From positions 744,001 through 808,000 of the forward strand of contig JAHBWI010000002.1 in assembly GCA_019637075.1 (NCBI GenBank): a stretch of DNA of 64,000 bases. Direction: 5' to 3'. The position numbers were made by a program, and so were the translations under genes. A model generated the notes under the pieces. The model saw only the letters and a program-made list of their open reading frames with translations, ran no database searches and was not told the origin of the DNA. Of this stretch, positions 44,238-51,884 are shown in pieces. Source of the stretch: Nitrospiraceae bacterium. GTDB lineage: Bacteria; Nitrospirota; Nitrospiria; Nitrospirales; Nitrospiraceae. Numbering within the stretch: position 1 is the first letter of the stretch; each line of letters starts with the position of its first letter.

Positions 44238-45908
44238 GTGAACGATTCCACCGACTCGACCAACGCTCCCGCGTCCATCTGGACCATCCTCGCGCGTCTG
44301 AACCTCCTCGTCGAGCTGGAGCGACGCATCCTGCTCATCATCGCGTCGTACGCCGTCACCATCGCCCTCTTCGCGCTGATCATCCCGCTGACTGTCCAGG
44401 AACTGGTCAATACCTTCGCCTTTGCCATTCAGCCCGTGATGATCGTCACGCTCGTCGCGATCATGCTGGGCGCCCTGCTGTTCATGGGGGCTTTCCGGGT
44501 GCTGCAGGCCCGGGCAGTCGAGATCCTCGTTCAACGGCTGTACACACGCCTGGCGCTGGCGTTCACCGAGGCGCTCCCGCGCGTGCAGGAGGATGCCTTC
44601 GCCCCCCATCACACCAATTTTTTCCAGGAGGCGGAGTTCCTGCCTCGCGCGCTGGTCGCGATGCTGACGGACCTCATCAATATTCTGGTCTCAGGCACGG
44701 TGGGCATGGGCATCCTGGTCATGTACCACCCCTATTTCCTCGGCTACAACGTGCTGGTCGTGACGGGCTTGGCGTTCCTTCTTTCCTTCTTCGGACGGGG
44801 CGGTTTGGGCATCACGCAGAGGGTCTCCAATCTTCACTACGAGATCTTTCGCTGGCTGCAGGACGTCGGCCACAACCGATTGCACTTCAAGGCGACGGAA
44901 AGCCTCCCCCTCTTGCTCAAGAAGACAGATCGCCTGACGAAAGCCTACGTCCAAGCCAGAAAAATGCGAAGCGACATCCTGACGGGCAATCAGTATAAGA
45001 GCTCCGTCATTTTCCAAGCTTTCGCGCACAGCGGCATGATCGGGCTCGGCGCGTTTCTGCTCTCGGTCGGCGACATCACGCTCGGCCAGTTCGTTGCGGC
45101 GGAAGTCATCGTCGGTACGCTCCTGCTGAATCTCGACATCCTCTCCCGCCGGCTCTATGCGCTGCTGTATGTGTTCACCTCGCTTGAGGAACTTTCCCGT
45201 CTGTTCGAATTGCCCCAAGACGCCGATTCGGTGCCGCTGGACGTCTCGCTGCCGGACCCCTCGCTCTATGGCGTCCGTCTCACGGCCAAAGACCTGTCGT
45301 TTCAGCAGGGCTCGGTCCGGGTGTTCGAGCATTTCGACCTGGAGGTCACGCCCGGCGAGAAAATCAGCGTGCTCTCCAAAACCAGCATCAGCAAGAGCAC
45401 GCTCGCCCTCGTGTTAGCCGGACTGTATCGTCCGGCTTCCGGCGTCGTCCGCTACAACGACGTGGACTTGCGGGACGTCTCGCTCTCCTACATCAACCGT
45501 TGCCGAGGCTTGATGCTCGACTCCTTGCCGGTCCTCTTCGAAGGCACGCTGGAAGAGAACATCTCGTTGCATCGCCCCAACGTCACCTTCGACGATCTCG
45601 GATGGGCCCTGCGCTTCGTAGAACTGGAAGACGAGGTAGACGCCCTGCCCCAAGGCCTCGAAACCCCCGTACAACCCAACGGCGCTAACTTTACCCGCAG
45701 TCAGATCCTGCGAATCCTGCTGGCCCGCACCATCGTCACGAGACCGCAGTTGTTGATCTTCGACGGGAGCCTCCACAACGTCGAACCCGCCACCCGTATG
45801 ACCCTGCTCCGCCGGCTCTGCTCCAAAGAAGAGCCCTGGTCGGTCGTGTTCGTCTCCAATGACCCGGATATGGCCCCGCTGGTCGACCGGCGGGTCGTGC
45901 TTGAGTAG
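44238..45908 (+). CDS. ABC exporter-type protein with degenerate ATPase domain (second of pair)
   Basis: A 556-residue paralogue of the preceding gene with the same six-helix membrane part (shared LTVQELVNTFAF, YHPYFL, LLKKTD, GQFVAAEV) and a C-terminal ATPase-like domain. Walker A reads SKTSISKST (380-388: Lys386 and Ser387 kept, glycines lost), the signature is NGANFTRS (481-488), Walker B is LLIFDG with Gly510 for the catalytic Glu, and Asn541 replaces the H-loop His. The GTG start at 44238 lacks a strong ribosome site. A heterodimer with the first protein is the natural reading. The parallel loss of the same residues in both copies argues for a conserved, non-hydrolytic function rather than random decay. 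Confidence 0.9.
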   Translation: MNDSTDSTNAPASIWTILARLNLLVELERRILLIIASYAVTIALFALIIPLTVQELVNTFAFAIQPVMIVTLVAIMLGALLFMGAFRVLQARAVEILVQRLYTRLALAFTEALPRVQEDAFAPHHTNFFQEAEFLPRALVAMLTDLINILVSGTVGMGILVMYHPYFLGYNVLVVTGLAFLLSFFGRGGLGITQRVSNLHYEIFRWLQDVGHNRLHFKATESLPLLLKKTDRLTKAYVQARKMRSDILTGNQYKSSVIFQAFAHSGMIGLGAFLLSVGDITLGQFVAAEVIVGTLLLNLDILSRRLYALLYVFTSLEELSRLFELPQDADSVPLDVSLPDPSLYGVRLTAKDLSFQQGSVRVFEHFDLEVTPGEKISVLSKTSISKSTLALVLAGLYRPASGVVRYNDVDLRDVSLSYINRCRGLMLDSLPVLFEGTLEENISLHRPNVTFDDLGWALRFVELEDEVDALPQGLETPVQPNGANFTRSQILRILLARTIVTRPQLLIFDGSLHNVEPATRMTLLRRLCSKEEPWSVVFVSNDPDMAPLVDRRVVLE

Positions 45909-45986
45909 TCTCCCGTCCGGCGACGCCCTTTCGGCTGCATTCTTCGCCGGCAATCTGGTAGACTTGACTCAACGAAAGGATCCGCC

Positions 45987-46778
45987 GTGTCCCTGCTGAG
46001 CCGCTTCCGGATTCCGTTTCCCTCGACGAACCAGCTGATCATCAGCCTCCTCATCGCCGGTTTGGGCTGGCTGAGCGGCCAGGCCTTGAGTCAGATCGAT
46101 CAAGACCTGCGCATCATGTACACGGAATACACGCTCGGCGCGGCGGATCTCGCCCATATCTCGGCCGACGTGATGCGTTACCGCAACACGATCATCAGGT
46201 CGTTGGAAGCCGACAGCCGAAAGGATTTCGAACGGATCACCGACTCGCTGCCGACTCAGCGGGCGCGAATCCAACATGCCGTGGACCGCTATGCCGCGGC
46301 GGGTTTACGCGTGTCGAGAAGCGGCCGGAGTGAGGAAAAAGACATTCAAGCGGTCCGGGAAAGTCTGGACCAATATTTCTCGGCGGCCAGCAAGACGATT
46401 CAGCTGCTCACGATGCAGTGGAGCGCCAGTTCGCCGCAGGAGGCCGCGGACCTCCGCCGCAAGGCGGAGTTGCACGCGGCCGACAATGCCGGACCGAAGG
46501 TCATGCAAGTCAGCCTGGCCCTGGATCGTCTTTTGGAAACGGTGGCCGAAGTGGCGAAAGACATGCGGGACGAAGGGACCAAAACGATCCGCAGCACCAG
46601 TACCTGGCTGGTGGGCGGAAGCTTTTTCATCGCCCTGCTGAACCTGTTTCTGCGGCGCTCCCGGTCGGAATCCGACAGCCAAGATTCCCTGGCAGCTCAG
46701 GCCCGCCCCACCGACCGCAGCGACCCTCCCCTACCCCTCTCGGGCGAACCACCCAAGCACGCCCTTCGCGCGGAATAG
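45987..46778 (+). CDS. Two-helix membrane protein with a four-helix-bundle-like periplasmic domain
   Basis: A 263-residue protein: helix TM1 (about residues 16-33), a helical periplasmic region (about 36-200) like the 4HB_MCP sensor module of chemoreceptors, TM2 (about 206-223) and a short Ser/Pro/Asp-rich tail. No HAMP, kinase or signalling domain follows. The GTG start is preceded by AAGGATCCGCC. It comes 78 bases after the second ABC gene and probably closes the operon. It could report a periplasmic condition to the ABC pair or stabilise the complex. It resembles the CHASE3 protein at 6329-7030 in lacking any output. Confidence 0.75.
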   Translation: MSLLSRFRIPFPSTNQLIISLLIAGLGWLSGQALSQIDQDLRIMYTEYTLGAADLAHISADVMRYRNTIIRSLEADSRKDFERITDSLPTQRARIQHAVDRYAAAGLRVSRSGRSEEKDIQAVRESLDQYFSAASKTIQLLTMQWSASSPQEAADLRRKAELHAADNAGPKVMQVSLALDRLLETVAEVAKDMRDEGTKTIRSTSTWLVGGSFFIALLNLFLRRSRSESDSQDSLAAQARPTDRSDPPLPLSGEPPKHALRAE

Positions 46779-46780
46779 CG

Positions 46781-47491
46781 TCAAGTCCCCTCGGTGGTCG
46801 TCCGCCCGATTGCGCGGAACAGGTCCGCTCGCTCAGCCTGCGTCAGGTATTTCCACTGCCCCACCTTCAGTCCGTCGATCGTGATGTGCATGATGCGGAC
46901 GCGATGGAGTGCGACCACCCGGTAGCCCAAGGCCTGTGTCATGCGCCTGATCTGGCGGTTGCGGCCCTCGGTCAGGATGATCCGAAACGTGCGCGTGGCC
47001 AACCTGGTCACCGTGCAGGGCCTCGTCATCACGCCGAGAATCATCACCCCGGCCGCCATGCGGTCGAGAAACGCCTGGTCGAATTCTCGATCCACCTCCA
47101 CTCGATACTCGCGCTCATGCCCGTGTTCCACGCGCAGAATCTCGTTGACGATGTTCCCGTCGTTCGTGAGCAGAATCAGACCCGTAGAATCTTTGTCCAG
47201 GCGGCCGATGGGAAAAATTCTCGCGGGGTGGTTGATCTCGGCGATGATGTTACGCCGCACGTCCGGCTCGCTCGTCGTCGTGACGCCGGCCGGCTTGTGA
47301 TACTTGATGTAGACCGCCTCGTTGTCGCGCGCGATCACCACACCATCGCGTGCCACCACGTCTCCCTCGGAGACCTGATCACCCAATTTGGCAACGAGGC
47401 CGTTGATCGTGATCCGGCCTTCCTCGATCAGGCGATCCGCCTCGCGCCGTGAACACAGCCCCTGTTCGGTGAAGAATTTGTTGATACGCAT
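46781..47491 (-). CDS. rluF: 23S rRNA pseudouridine synthase, RluF-type
   Basis: A 236-residue RsuA/RluB/E/F-family enzyme that isomerises uridine to pseudouridine in rRNA. The N-terminal S4 RNA-binding domain (RINKFFTEQGLCSRREADRLI, residues 2-22) is followed by YIKYHKPAGVTTT and the catalytic motif IGRLDKDSTGLILLTNDG (catalytic Asp), then EGRNRQIRRMTQALGYRV. The length and the GRLDKDSTGL form fit RluF better than RsuA or RluB, so modification of 23S rRNA near position 2604 is likely but not certain. It is convergent with the export-like operon, ending 2 bases after it. Confidence 0.87.
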   Translation of the reverse strand: MRINKFFTEQGLCSRREADRLIEEGRITINGLVAKLGDQVSEGDVVARDGVVIARDNEAVYIKYHKPAGVTTTSEPDVRRNIIAEINHPARIFPIGRLDKDSTGLILLTNDGNIVNEILRVEHGHEREYRVEVDREFDQAFLDRMAAGVMILGVMTRPCTVTRLATRTFRIILTEGRNRQIRRMTQALGYRVVALHRVRIMHITIDGLKVGQWKYLTQAERADLFRAIGRTTTEGT

Positions 47492-47510
47492 GGATGGGAT
47501 GGGGAAGCTG

Positions 47511-47546
47511 GAGCGTATAGCGTATGGCTTACAGCAAATGGCTCGG
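47511..47546. repeat. Copy of the dispersed intergenic repeat
   Basis: Reads gagcgtatagcgtatggctt then acagcaaatggctcgg, related to copies near 3010, 20291, 26743 and 28113. Confidence 0.55.
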
Positions 47547-47594
47547 AAAGAAAGAACACCATCGGAAACGATTACGGCGTATCGGGCGACGGGG

Positions 47595-47713
47595 TGTTGA
47601 AAATGACCGACCAGCGCGGCCGCAACTAGCGAAGATGCGAGGCGTACTCTGAGTCGTACGTCGAGCGTCTGAGCGATGTGAGAACAACGCTGGCGGCCAC
47701 CTTCAACGCCCTG
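47595..47713. repeat. REP/MITE-like element at the 3' end of the agmatinase gene
   Basis: About 119 bases from ttgaaaatgaccgaccagc to gctggcggccaccttcaac; the ends are imperfect inverted repeats. Inside is CGTAC-N8-GTACG. It is related to 28227-28343. It abuts the agmatinase stop codon. Confidence 0.65.
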
Positions 47714-48646
47714 CTAATGGACGCGCCGGCCGGCGCGAATCCGTCCCAACATCCGATAGATCAGACGCGCCATGCCGAACTGCGGCGCCACCATTCCTTC
47801 GATCGGAGCGATCTCGCTGATATCCAACCCGACGATGCCGGGACCGTTCGCGAGCGCCGTAATCAACGCCAGCGTGTCGTACCAGCCGAGTCCACCCGGT
47901 TCGGGCGTACCTAAAGCGGGCATGATCGCGGCATCCAATCCGTCGCAATCGAACGTGAGATAGACGGGACCGCTGCAGGCCGCTACCACTTCGGGAATCC
48001 AACGGGCCGCGCGGCCTTCGTAGGGACCGGAGGGATCAAGGATCGACGCGGCAAAAAAAGTCTTGATGCGCGGAGTCTTTTCGATCAACTCGATTTCTTC
48101 AGGGCTGATCGAGCGAATCCCGACCTGAACGAGCGGCAAACCGTCCTGCACCACTCGGGCCATCACGCTCGCGTGGCTGAAGGGATTGTCTTGATACGCG
48201 TGGCGCAGGTCGCCGTGCGCGTCGATCTGCAACACACACATCCCAGGATATGCCTTCGCATGGGCGCGGATCGCCCCCAATGCGCCCGTGTGCTCACCGG
48301 TCAAGGTCACCAGGAACTTGCCCTTCCCGACATGGGGCTGGACGAAATCCTGAATCGCCTGCACTGCGGCTCCGTCGACACGGCCCTTCAGATCGAGAGT
48401 TCGCGCCGTCGCGACCCCGCCCCACTCACGGTAGGGTTCGCATCGCAATGTTTCGTCGTAGAGCTCGACCTGTTGGGAGGCTTCGATGATCGCGGACGGA
48501 CCGTGATCGGAACCGAGGATGTAGCTCGAGGTATGCTCGTACGGCGCGGGAAGAACATAGACGCCTGCCTGGTCCGGATGGCACCAGGGCTCATCGATCC
48601 CAAGAAAATTATCGTTGAGCCCGAGCCAGCCTGCCGGGATCGCCAT
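47714..48646 (-). CDS. speB: Agmatinase (ureohydrolase family)
   Basis: Mn-dependent enzyme that hydrolyses agmatine to putrescine and urea. The 310-residue product carries the metal-ligand motifs of the arginase/agmatinase family: GEHTGALG (His), QIDAHGDLR (Asp, His, Asp) and TFDCDGLDAAIMPALGTPEPGG (Asp, Asp). DISEIAPI closes the active site. It lies 13 bases after the pyruvoyl arginine decarboxylase, so the two steps arginine to agmatine to putrescine are adjacent. Other ureohydrolases such as guanidinobutyrase are alternatives, but the context favours agmatine. Confidence 0.93.
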   Translation of the reverse strand: MAIPAGWLGLNDNFLGIDEPWCHPDQAGVYVLPAPYEHTSSYILGSDHGPSAIIEASQQVELYDETLRCEPYREWGGVATARTLDLKGRVDGAAVQAIQDFVQPHVGKGKFLVTLTGEHTGALGAIRAHAKAYPGMCVLQIDAHGDLRHAYQDNPFSHASVMARVVQDGLPLVQVGIRSISPEEIELIEKTPRIKTFFAASILDPSGPYEGRAARWIPEVVAACSGPVYLTFDCDGLDAAIMPALGTPEPGGLGWYDTLALITALANGPGIVGLDISEIAPIEGMVAPQFGMARLIYRMLGRIRAGRRVH

Positions 48647-48659
48647 AGGGATCTGTGGG

Positions 48660-49235
48660 TTAACCGCGGCGCCGGCCGCTCTTCGGCAGGTTTTCGATCG
48701 GGATGAAGACCGCGAGCGCCACGACCGTGGTCCAGCGATGCGGACGCCCGATGGCGGACTGGGTGATGTTCATGGTCCGGACGATCTTGCCGCCCATCTT
48801 GAACACCTGCTCGCGCTCTTTCCACGCTACGTTCGGGTCGAACTCGATGCCTTGCGTGGTGGCCAACATCTGCGCGGCCAAATCTTCCGTGTACTCGCCC
48901 GACTCCTCGTCCGTTTCGCCGTAGGCGTGATGTTCAGAAAGATATCCGTACGTGCTGCGGTCCGTCGGGACGGCCAACCCGATCGAGGCGGAAATCAGCC
49001 GGTTGCGTTCGTTCGTCTCGGAGCGGGCCATCACGCAAAAGGTGATTTCACCCGGATTGAGCAGTTTTTCTCCGCGTTTGCGCGGAATGATTTTGCAGTT
49101 CGGCGGCAGGATGGAAGAGACGCTGACGAGGTTGCAGTACGCCACGCCGGCGCTTCGAAGCGCTTGCTCGAAGGAGGCCAACTTCTCCTTATGCACTCCG
49201 ACCCCTCTCGTCAAAAACATGTGCGTTGGTACCAT
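48660..49235 (-). CDS. pdaD: Pyruvoyl-dependent arginine decarboxylase
   Basis: A 191-residue proenzyme that cleaves itself to form a pyruvoyl group and decarboxylates arginine to agmatine. The cleavage region is [11 protein letters not shown] (about residues 37-47), where Ser-Ser marks the serine that becomes pyruvoyl. [27 protein letters not shown] and [12 protein letters not shown] are typical of the PvlArgDC family. The length is standard. The agmatinase gene is directly downstream. The 175-base gap upstream (49236-49410) separates it from the aldehyde dehydrogenase gene and could hold a promoter; I see none that is convincing. Confidence 0.95.
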   Translation of the reverse strand: MVPTHMFLTRGVGVHKEKLASFEQALRSAGVAYCNLVSVSSILPPNCKIIPRKRGEKLLNPGEITFCVMARSETNERNRLISASIGLAVPTDRSTYGYLSEHHAYGETDEESGEYTEDLAAQMLATTQGIEFDPNVAWKEREQVFKMGGKIVRTMNITQSAIGRPHRWTTVVALAVFIPIENLPKSGRRRG

Positions 49236-49410
49236 CGTGCCTCTCTCCCTTCACCGATCAACGCGATCGCTCACGCAGGGCGATCGATCAAAATGTCATG
49301 GGTCTAAAACGACGGGATCCTGCTCGGCGGATACGGCGCAAAGTTGTATCAAGTTTGTGTTCCATCCGCAATATGGCGGCAGGTTTTTTTTGCCGCACAC
49401 ACGGTGCGCC

Positions 49411-50841
49411 TTACGACCGCGGCAGGTTCAAGACAAGCAGTTTTGGCTCGGTCATATCTTCCATCGCGTACCGTACCCCTTCGCGGCCGATTCCCGAATC
49501 CTTCACCCCACCGTAGGGCATATGGTCGGCACGAAACGTCGGAATTTCGTTGGCGAGCACTCCCCCCACCTCCAGCCGATCGAAGGCCCGGAAGATCCGC
49601 CCGACCTGCTGCGTGAAGATGCCGGCCTGCAGGCCGTAGTCGGAGTCGTTCACCGCCTGAAGGACCGCATCGAAATCGCGGTAGGGCGTCAAGGTCACCA
49701 GCGGGCCGAACACCTCGTGGCAGGAGACCTTCATCGCGGGCGTCACCTGCGACAAGACAGTGGGCGGCACCACCGATCCCGTCCGGCCGCCACCGTGCAA
49801 GACCTTGGCGCCTTGCGTCACGGCTTCACCGATCCAGTGTTCCACCCGACGGGCAGCGCCCGTATCGATCAGAGGACCGACGACCGTTCGCTCATCCGTC
49901 GGGTCGCCGGACTCCAGACGGGACACCTGGGCGACAATCTTGTCCGTGAACGGCCCGATAACCGACTCGTGGACGAAAATCCGCTGAACGGAAATGCAGG
50001 TCTGCCCCGCATAGGTGTAACCGCCGGTGACGCAGCGCTGCGCGGCATGGTCGAGATCGGCGTCCGGCTCGACGATGACCGCGGCATTGCCGCCGAGTTC
50101 CAAGACCGCCTTCTTCTTGCCGCACTTGGCCTTCAGCATCCAACCGACCGGGGCACTGCCGGTAAAGCTCAAGAGTTTGAACCGCGGGTCGATGACCAAC
50201 TGCTCGGCAACGGCATTGCTGCAGGGCACTACATTGTAGCCGCCGGCCGGAAGCCCAGCCTCGGCCAACACCTCCCCGAGCAAGAGAGCCGTGAGCGGGG
50301 TCTGCGGTGCCGGCTTGATGAGGATCGCATTGCCAGCCGCCAGCGCAGGCGCCACCTTGTGCGCCACCAGATTAAGGGGAAAATTGAAGGGCGTGATGCC
50401 GAGGATGGCCCCAAGCGGGAACCGACGAGTCATCCCCCAATAGGACTCCATTCCCGGCGACCAATCGAGCGGAATAACTTCTCCACCGAGACGCTTGGCC
50501 TCCTCCGAGGCAACGATGAAGGTCTGAATCCCGCGTCCGACTTCCCGGCGGGCATCCGTAATGGGCTTACCGGCTTCCGCCGTGATGGTCTGAGCGAACT
50601 CTTCTTGGCGCGATTGCAGAAGCTGGGCGGTCTTGGCGAGGATCGAGGCCCGCGCATGGGCAGGCAACTGGCGCATGGCTGCAGCGCCTTCAACCGTTGA
50701 TGCCGTCGCCTGGGAGGCCTCGTCGGCCCCGGCCTGGCAGACCAGCGCGAGAATATCACCCGTGAAAGGGTTATGAAGAGGAGCCGTAGTCGCCGTCCGA
50801 TGCCACCGGCCGCCGACTAAGAAAGGACGCGCTTTTTCCAA
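49411..50841 (-). CDS. NAD(P)-dependent aldehyde dehydrogenase
   Basis: A 476-residue aldehyde dehydrogenase oxidising an aldehyde to its acid. Visible are the NAD-binding TPFNFPLNLVAHKVAPALAAGN, SFTGSAPVGW, the general-base Glu in LELGGNAA and the catalytic Cys in YAGQTCISVQR. The end motif is MPYGGVKDSGIGREG. I choose TTG 50841 as start (GGAG lies 8 bases upstream); the 77 residues before it overlap the zinc-ribbon gene and are not credible. Its place in the polyamine cluster suggests an aminoaldehyde substrate, such as 4-aminobutanal from putrescine, but the GQTC form also fits lactaldehyde-type enzymes. Confidence 0.9.
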   Translation of the reverse strand: MEKARPFLVGGRWHRTATTAPLHNPFTGDILALVCQAGADEASQATASTVEGAAAMRQLPAHARASILAKTAQLLQSRQEEFAQTITAEAGKPITDARREVGRGIQTFIVASEEAKRLGGEVIPLDWSPGMESYWGMTRRFPLGAILGITPFNFPLNLVAHKVAPALAAGNAILIKPAPQTPLTALLLGEVLAEAGLPAGGYNVVPCSNAVAEQLVIDPRFKLLSFTGSAPVGWMLKAKCGKKKAVLELGGNAAVIVEPDADLDHAAQRCVTGGYTYAGQTCISVQRIFVHESVIGPFTDKIVAQVSRLESGDPTDERTVVGPLIDTGAARRVEHWIGEAVTQGAKVLHGGGRTGSVVPPTVLSQVTPAMKVSCHEVFGPLVTLTPYRDFDAVLQAVNDSDYGLQAGIFTQQVGRIFRAFDRLEVGGVLANEIPTFRADHMPYGGVKDSGIGREGVRYAMEDMTEPKLLVLNLPRS

Positions 50842-50864
50842 CGGCAGGACTCCGTAACAGAAGC

Positions 50865-51143
50865 CTACTGCGTCGACTCGACAGGGGCAGCGGCGGGAGC
50901 GGCGGCGACGGAGGCCTCGCCTGCTTCCTGAGCCGCCACGGCTTTGGCGATCAGGTCGTCGGTTCCCCAATCCCGTACCGCCGCAAGTGTAAAGGGCTCG
51001 TAGGTCGAAGCCCCATGGCACGATGGGCAATCCGGCATGGGCACCTTCCGGTAAAACACTTCGTTGAGGCAAGACATGCAGACCCAGAGATCCGGTTGAC
51101 CGTCTTTCTGCGGCACAGTCCAGAATGCTTGCTTCCCACCCAT
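50865..51143 (-). CDS. Small zinc-ribbon protein of unknown function
   Basis: A 92-residue protein with two CxxC pairs (VCMSC and DCPSC, about residues 21-42) forming a probable zinc ribbon, followed by an Ala/Pro-rich tail. AGAGGG lies before the ATG. It sits between dsbA-like and aldehyde dehydrogenase genes in the same direction, 45 bases from the former and 23 from the latter. Function unknown; a rubredoxin-like metal site is an alternative to zinc. Confidence 0.75.
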   Translation of the reverse strand: MGGKQAFWTVPQKDGQPDLWVCMSCLNEVFYRKVPMPDCPSCHGASTYEPFTLAAVRDWGTDDLIAKAVAAQEAGEASVAAAPAAAPVESTQ

Positions 51144-51188
51144 AGACGTTTCCCTCTTTTTATGATCTGCGCATACCGCGTGTCTGTA

Positions 51189-51884
51189 CTAACGACCGGA
51201 CTTGGATCGGCCCGGTTCCGTCTTCGGCGCGCCGCCTTTGACCGGCGGAGCCGTCGCCAACATCTTTTCGATTTCCTCGGCAAACGCTTCGAACGGAAAT
51301 GCGCCGGGGATCGCCACGGCAGGGTCTTTGGTCGTCGGTTCTTGCGCCGTCTTCAGCAACACGAAGCCCGGCGTACCGCGAAAACCCCAGGCATTGGCTT
51401 CCTGGCGGTCGTCGAAAATCGACGGTAGGTGCGACGCGTCCCGAAGACACTGCCGAAAGTTCGATTCCTTCAGGCCGATCGCCTTGGCGTGGGAGAAGAA
51501 CACGTCGGAATCCAGCCGGCCTCCCTCGGCAAAGAGCCGATCATGCATCGGCCAATACGCCCCTTGGTCACCGGCACAGCGGGCCGCCAACGCAGCCGCA
51601 ACACCGGGCCCCTGGTCGGCGCGAGGATAGTCCTTGTAGAGGAACCGCACCTTCCCCGTGTCTACATATTTGGCCTGCAGGCGCGGCCAGGTCTCTTTGA
51701 AAAACTTCAGACAGTACCCGCAGGTGAAGTCGGAGTATTCGACGATGGTCAGCGGAGCCTCCGCACTTCCCCTAACCCGGTTGTCGACGCTGGGGCTGGT
51801 CTTCGCGACGGCCACGCCGGCCAATACGACCACCGCCAGGGACGAGAACAGGGTGCGCAGCATTCCCAATTTCATGGTGCTCAT
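51189..51884 (-). CDS. Exported DsbA-family thioredoxin-fold protein
   Basis: A 231-residue periplasmic thiol oxidoreductase. A signal peptide (hydrophobic about residues 10-27) is followed by VEYSDFTCGYCLKFFKE with the CGYC active site (about 55-58), and GFRGTPGFVLL carrying the cis-Pro typical of DsbA/DsbG proteins. An Ala/Pro/Lys tail follows. It may form or isomerise disulfides in exported proteins. Its ATG overlaps the preceding stop (TGATG), so it is coupled to the deoxyhypusine-synthase-like gene; the functional link is unclear. A start at the inner ATG 51875 is possible. Confidence 0.9.
   Translation of the reverse strand: MSTMKLGMLRTLFSSLAVVVLAGVAVAKTSPSVDNRVRGSAEAPLTIVEYSDFTCGYCLKFFKETWPRLQAKYVDTGKVRFLYKDYPRADQGPGVAAALAARCAGDQGAYWPMHDRLFAEGGRLDSDVFFSHAKAIGLKESNFRQCLRDASHLPSIFDDRQEANAWGFRGTPGFVLLKTAQEPTTKDPAVAIPGAFPFEAFAEEIEKMLATAPPVKGGAPKTEPGRSKSGR

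Noticed and set aside
42449-45908. Frameshifts or sequencing errors as the cause of lost ATPase motifs
   Set aside because: Both frames stay open with good protein sequence on either side of each motif, and the two paralogues differ from consensus at the same positions.
49385-49406. GCGGCA-TTTTTTTT-TGCCGC as a terminator after the aldehyde dehydrogenase gene
   Set aside because: The T/A-run lies in the loop rather than after the stem, so it does not form a proper Rho-independent terminator on either strand.
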